From Chrysomallon squamiferum (lineage: Eukaryota; Mollusca; Gastropoda; Neomphalida; Peltospiridae): 64,000 bases of DNA. Position numbers and translations under genes: made by a program. Positions 63,101 to 64,000 of this stretch are shown in pieces. How positions within the stretch are numbered: the first letter of the stretch is position 1; the number at the start of each line of letters is the position of its first letter. The DNA lies in the NCBI GenBank assembly GCA_012295275.1, contig CM022666.1, forward strand, positions 9,171,423 through 9,235,422, read 5' to 3'. The notes beneath the pieces were generated by a model. That model was not told the DNA's origin, searched no databases, and worked only from the letters and a program-made list of their open reading frames with translations.

Positions 63101-63887
63101 TAAATAAGTAAAAACTTAATTTTAAATAGTGAAAAAAAATGTTACACTGATCAAATTAAAAAAAAAAAAAAAAAAAAAAATTCAAAATCAAACTATTAAA
63201 TAATTAAAGGTTAAAAACAATTTCTTTAATATGTAAATTTATGTTTAATAATAGCTTGTATAATAATAATAATAAAAATTAAAAAATACATGTCTATAAA
63301 TGACTTCCCTCACTGTACATTCTGTTTTAACAACAAGTAAGACAGATATTGAAACTTACGCTGCAATTCCAATCTCTGCCAGCCAGTTTGGCAAGTTTCC
63401 TGTCATTATTATCAGTGGATCCTGAAGCTGTCTGTTGGCTTTGGCTGACAGTTTGTTGCTATGGAAATCAGAGAGAGGCAGAACTGGACATGGGTAGAAA
63501 GACACCTGCAATACGAAATATAAAACAATACCATAAATTAAACACAGTAGTGTTTTCACTTACTTAATATAAATTATGGGTAAAATAAACATACTGTGAT
63601 CTGCAGTGACTCATTCAAACACATTCATCTACTGACAGTCACAGATGCACAAACTCATAGTACCCTACTGTTTATTCAGAGTGCATAAAATTGTCATGTG
63701 CTGATGTACACATACTGACAAACAGACATACTTACATCATACAAAGTTGCCCAGTGTCTGTTGAGAGCATACAATACACGTAACAAACAAACAACATCCA
63801 GCGATGGATCCTGTACTGTGACAAATGCTGGAAGCTTATCAGTTAAATAGGATGCGAGAATGGGCACTATCACAGAACACTGGTTAT
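57194..63887 (-). CDS. TRIP12: E3 ubiquitin-protein ligase TRIP12, C-terminal part with HECT domain (11 exons, 5' part outside window)
   Basis: The product is a HECT-type ubiquitin ligase. Exons (descending): 63887-63736, 63505-63360, 63084-62931, 62239-62141, 61674-61560, 61078-60924, 60370-60206, 59686-59522, 59128-59015, 58821-58623, 57390-57194. All junctions are GT/AG and the frame closes to a stop at 57194-57196; 552 aa are visible. Recognisable TRIP12 blocks are [24 protein letters not shown] and VAPRLDRRR. The HECT domain follows with [82 protein letters not shown] and [14 protein letters not shown], ending SFHLS. The catalytic cysteine is the TGT at 57296-57298. The HECT domain is intact with no missing key residue. 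The first visible exon starts in phase 1 and continues into DNA right of the window. Confidence 0.96.
57630..58622. repeat. ~45-50-bp minisatellite seeded at a TRIP12 donor
   Basis: About 20 degenerate units of CATATACTAGGAGAGCCATA, TTTTATGAAATGTACCTA fill the last TRIP12 intron from the donor of exon 58623-58821 leftwards. At the far end, 57670-57698, one unit still has ACTCATCTCCTGTTGGCAG followed by TCTG. This matches the real exon/donor boundary ACTCACCTCCTACTGGCAG, TCTG at 58616-58639. The array therefore contains at least one copy of the exon end and its donor. Confidence 0.85.
59290..59521. repeat. ~35-bp minisatellite of a TRIP12 donor
   Basis: About seven units of ATTACCTGTAGATATTTGTC followed by TATGTTATCTAAC. 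On the minus strand each reads CTACAG then GTAATGTTAGATAACA, close to the real exon end TTACAG and donor GTAATGTTAGATGACA at 59522. Most units keep a potential GTAATG or GTATTG donor. Confidence 0.9.
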
Positions 63888-64000
63888 CTGTTCAAATAAA
63901 TTACATTTACAAAATTAATTAATAATTCAACATATATTTACCCATTTTTAAAATACATTTTAATATATATTTTACCAAATTCAGAAACATTAATAAAAAT

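Overview
The window is eukaryotic nuclear DNA from a bilaterian animal. The genes are split into many short exons with GT/AG introns. The non-coding DNA is very AT-rich and full of microsatellites (GA, CA, TA, AAT) and minisatellites. The gene content (ATG16L1, a SHIP-type SH2 inositol 5-phosphatase with a SAM domain, a class C GPCR, TRIP12) and the style of the sequence suggest a lophotrochozoan, most likely a mollusc. That placement is inference, because no species marker was identified.

Layout. 1-867: AT-rich DNA with one tRNA-Leu(CAG) on the minus strand. 3868-18325 (minus): ATG16L1, 17 coding exons, 549 aa, apparently complete. 21238-42139 (plus): SHIP/INPPL1-like phosphatase, 26 coding exons, about 1152 aa, with an SH2 - 5-phosphatase - C2 - proline-rich - SAM layout. 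ATG16L1 and SHIP are head to head with about 2.9 kb between their start codons. 46381-53500 (plus): metabotropic-glutamate-receptor-like GPCR, 3 coding exons, about 877 aa if one apparent single-base frameshift is discounted. 57194-63887 (minus): the 3' 11 coding exons of TRIP12, 552 aa ending in the HECT domain; its 5' part lies beyond the right edge. The exon models were built by hand. Phases close to whole codons for ATG16L1 (1650 nt), SHIP (3459 nt) and the TRIP12 part (2 + 1659 nt).

Mobile DNA. There is a probable solo LTR (8546-9559, 5-bp target duplication), a hAT-type MITE (18534-18811, perfect 8-bp duplication) and a Tc1/mariner-type MITE (47365-48049, TA duplication). Two related fold-back elements with long arms share a family (14375-16666, which carries remnants of an element ORF, and about 35157-36172). 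A further small inverted-repeat element lies at about 34682-34948.

Most unusual signal. Many intronic minisatellites begin exactly at exon-intron junctions, and their units carry degenerate copies of the neighbouring exon edge plus its splice site. I see this at ATG16L1 exons 5 and 8, SHIP exons 4, 9, 11 and 12, and two TRIP12 exons. A related tail duplication follows the last exon of the GPCR. The result is tandem decoy donors and acceptors, in one case with an in-frame 120-nt extension. Other points are a candidate 28-codon cassette exon inside the SHIP catalytic domain, a receptor pocket that keeps the alpha-amino-acid residues but lacks the two basic side-chain-carboxylate contacts, and an ATG16L1 model missing most of the linker between coiled coil and WD40 domain.
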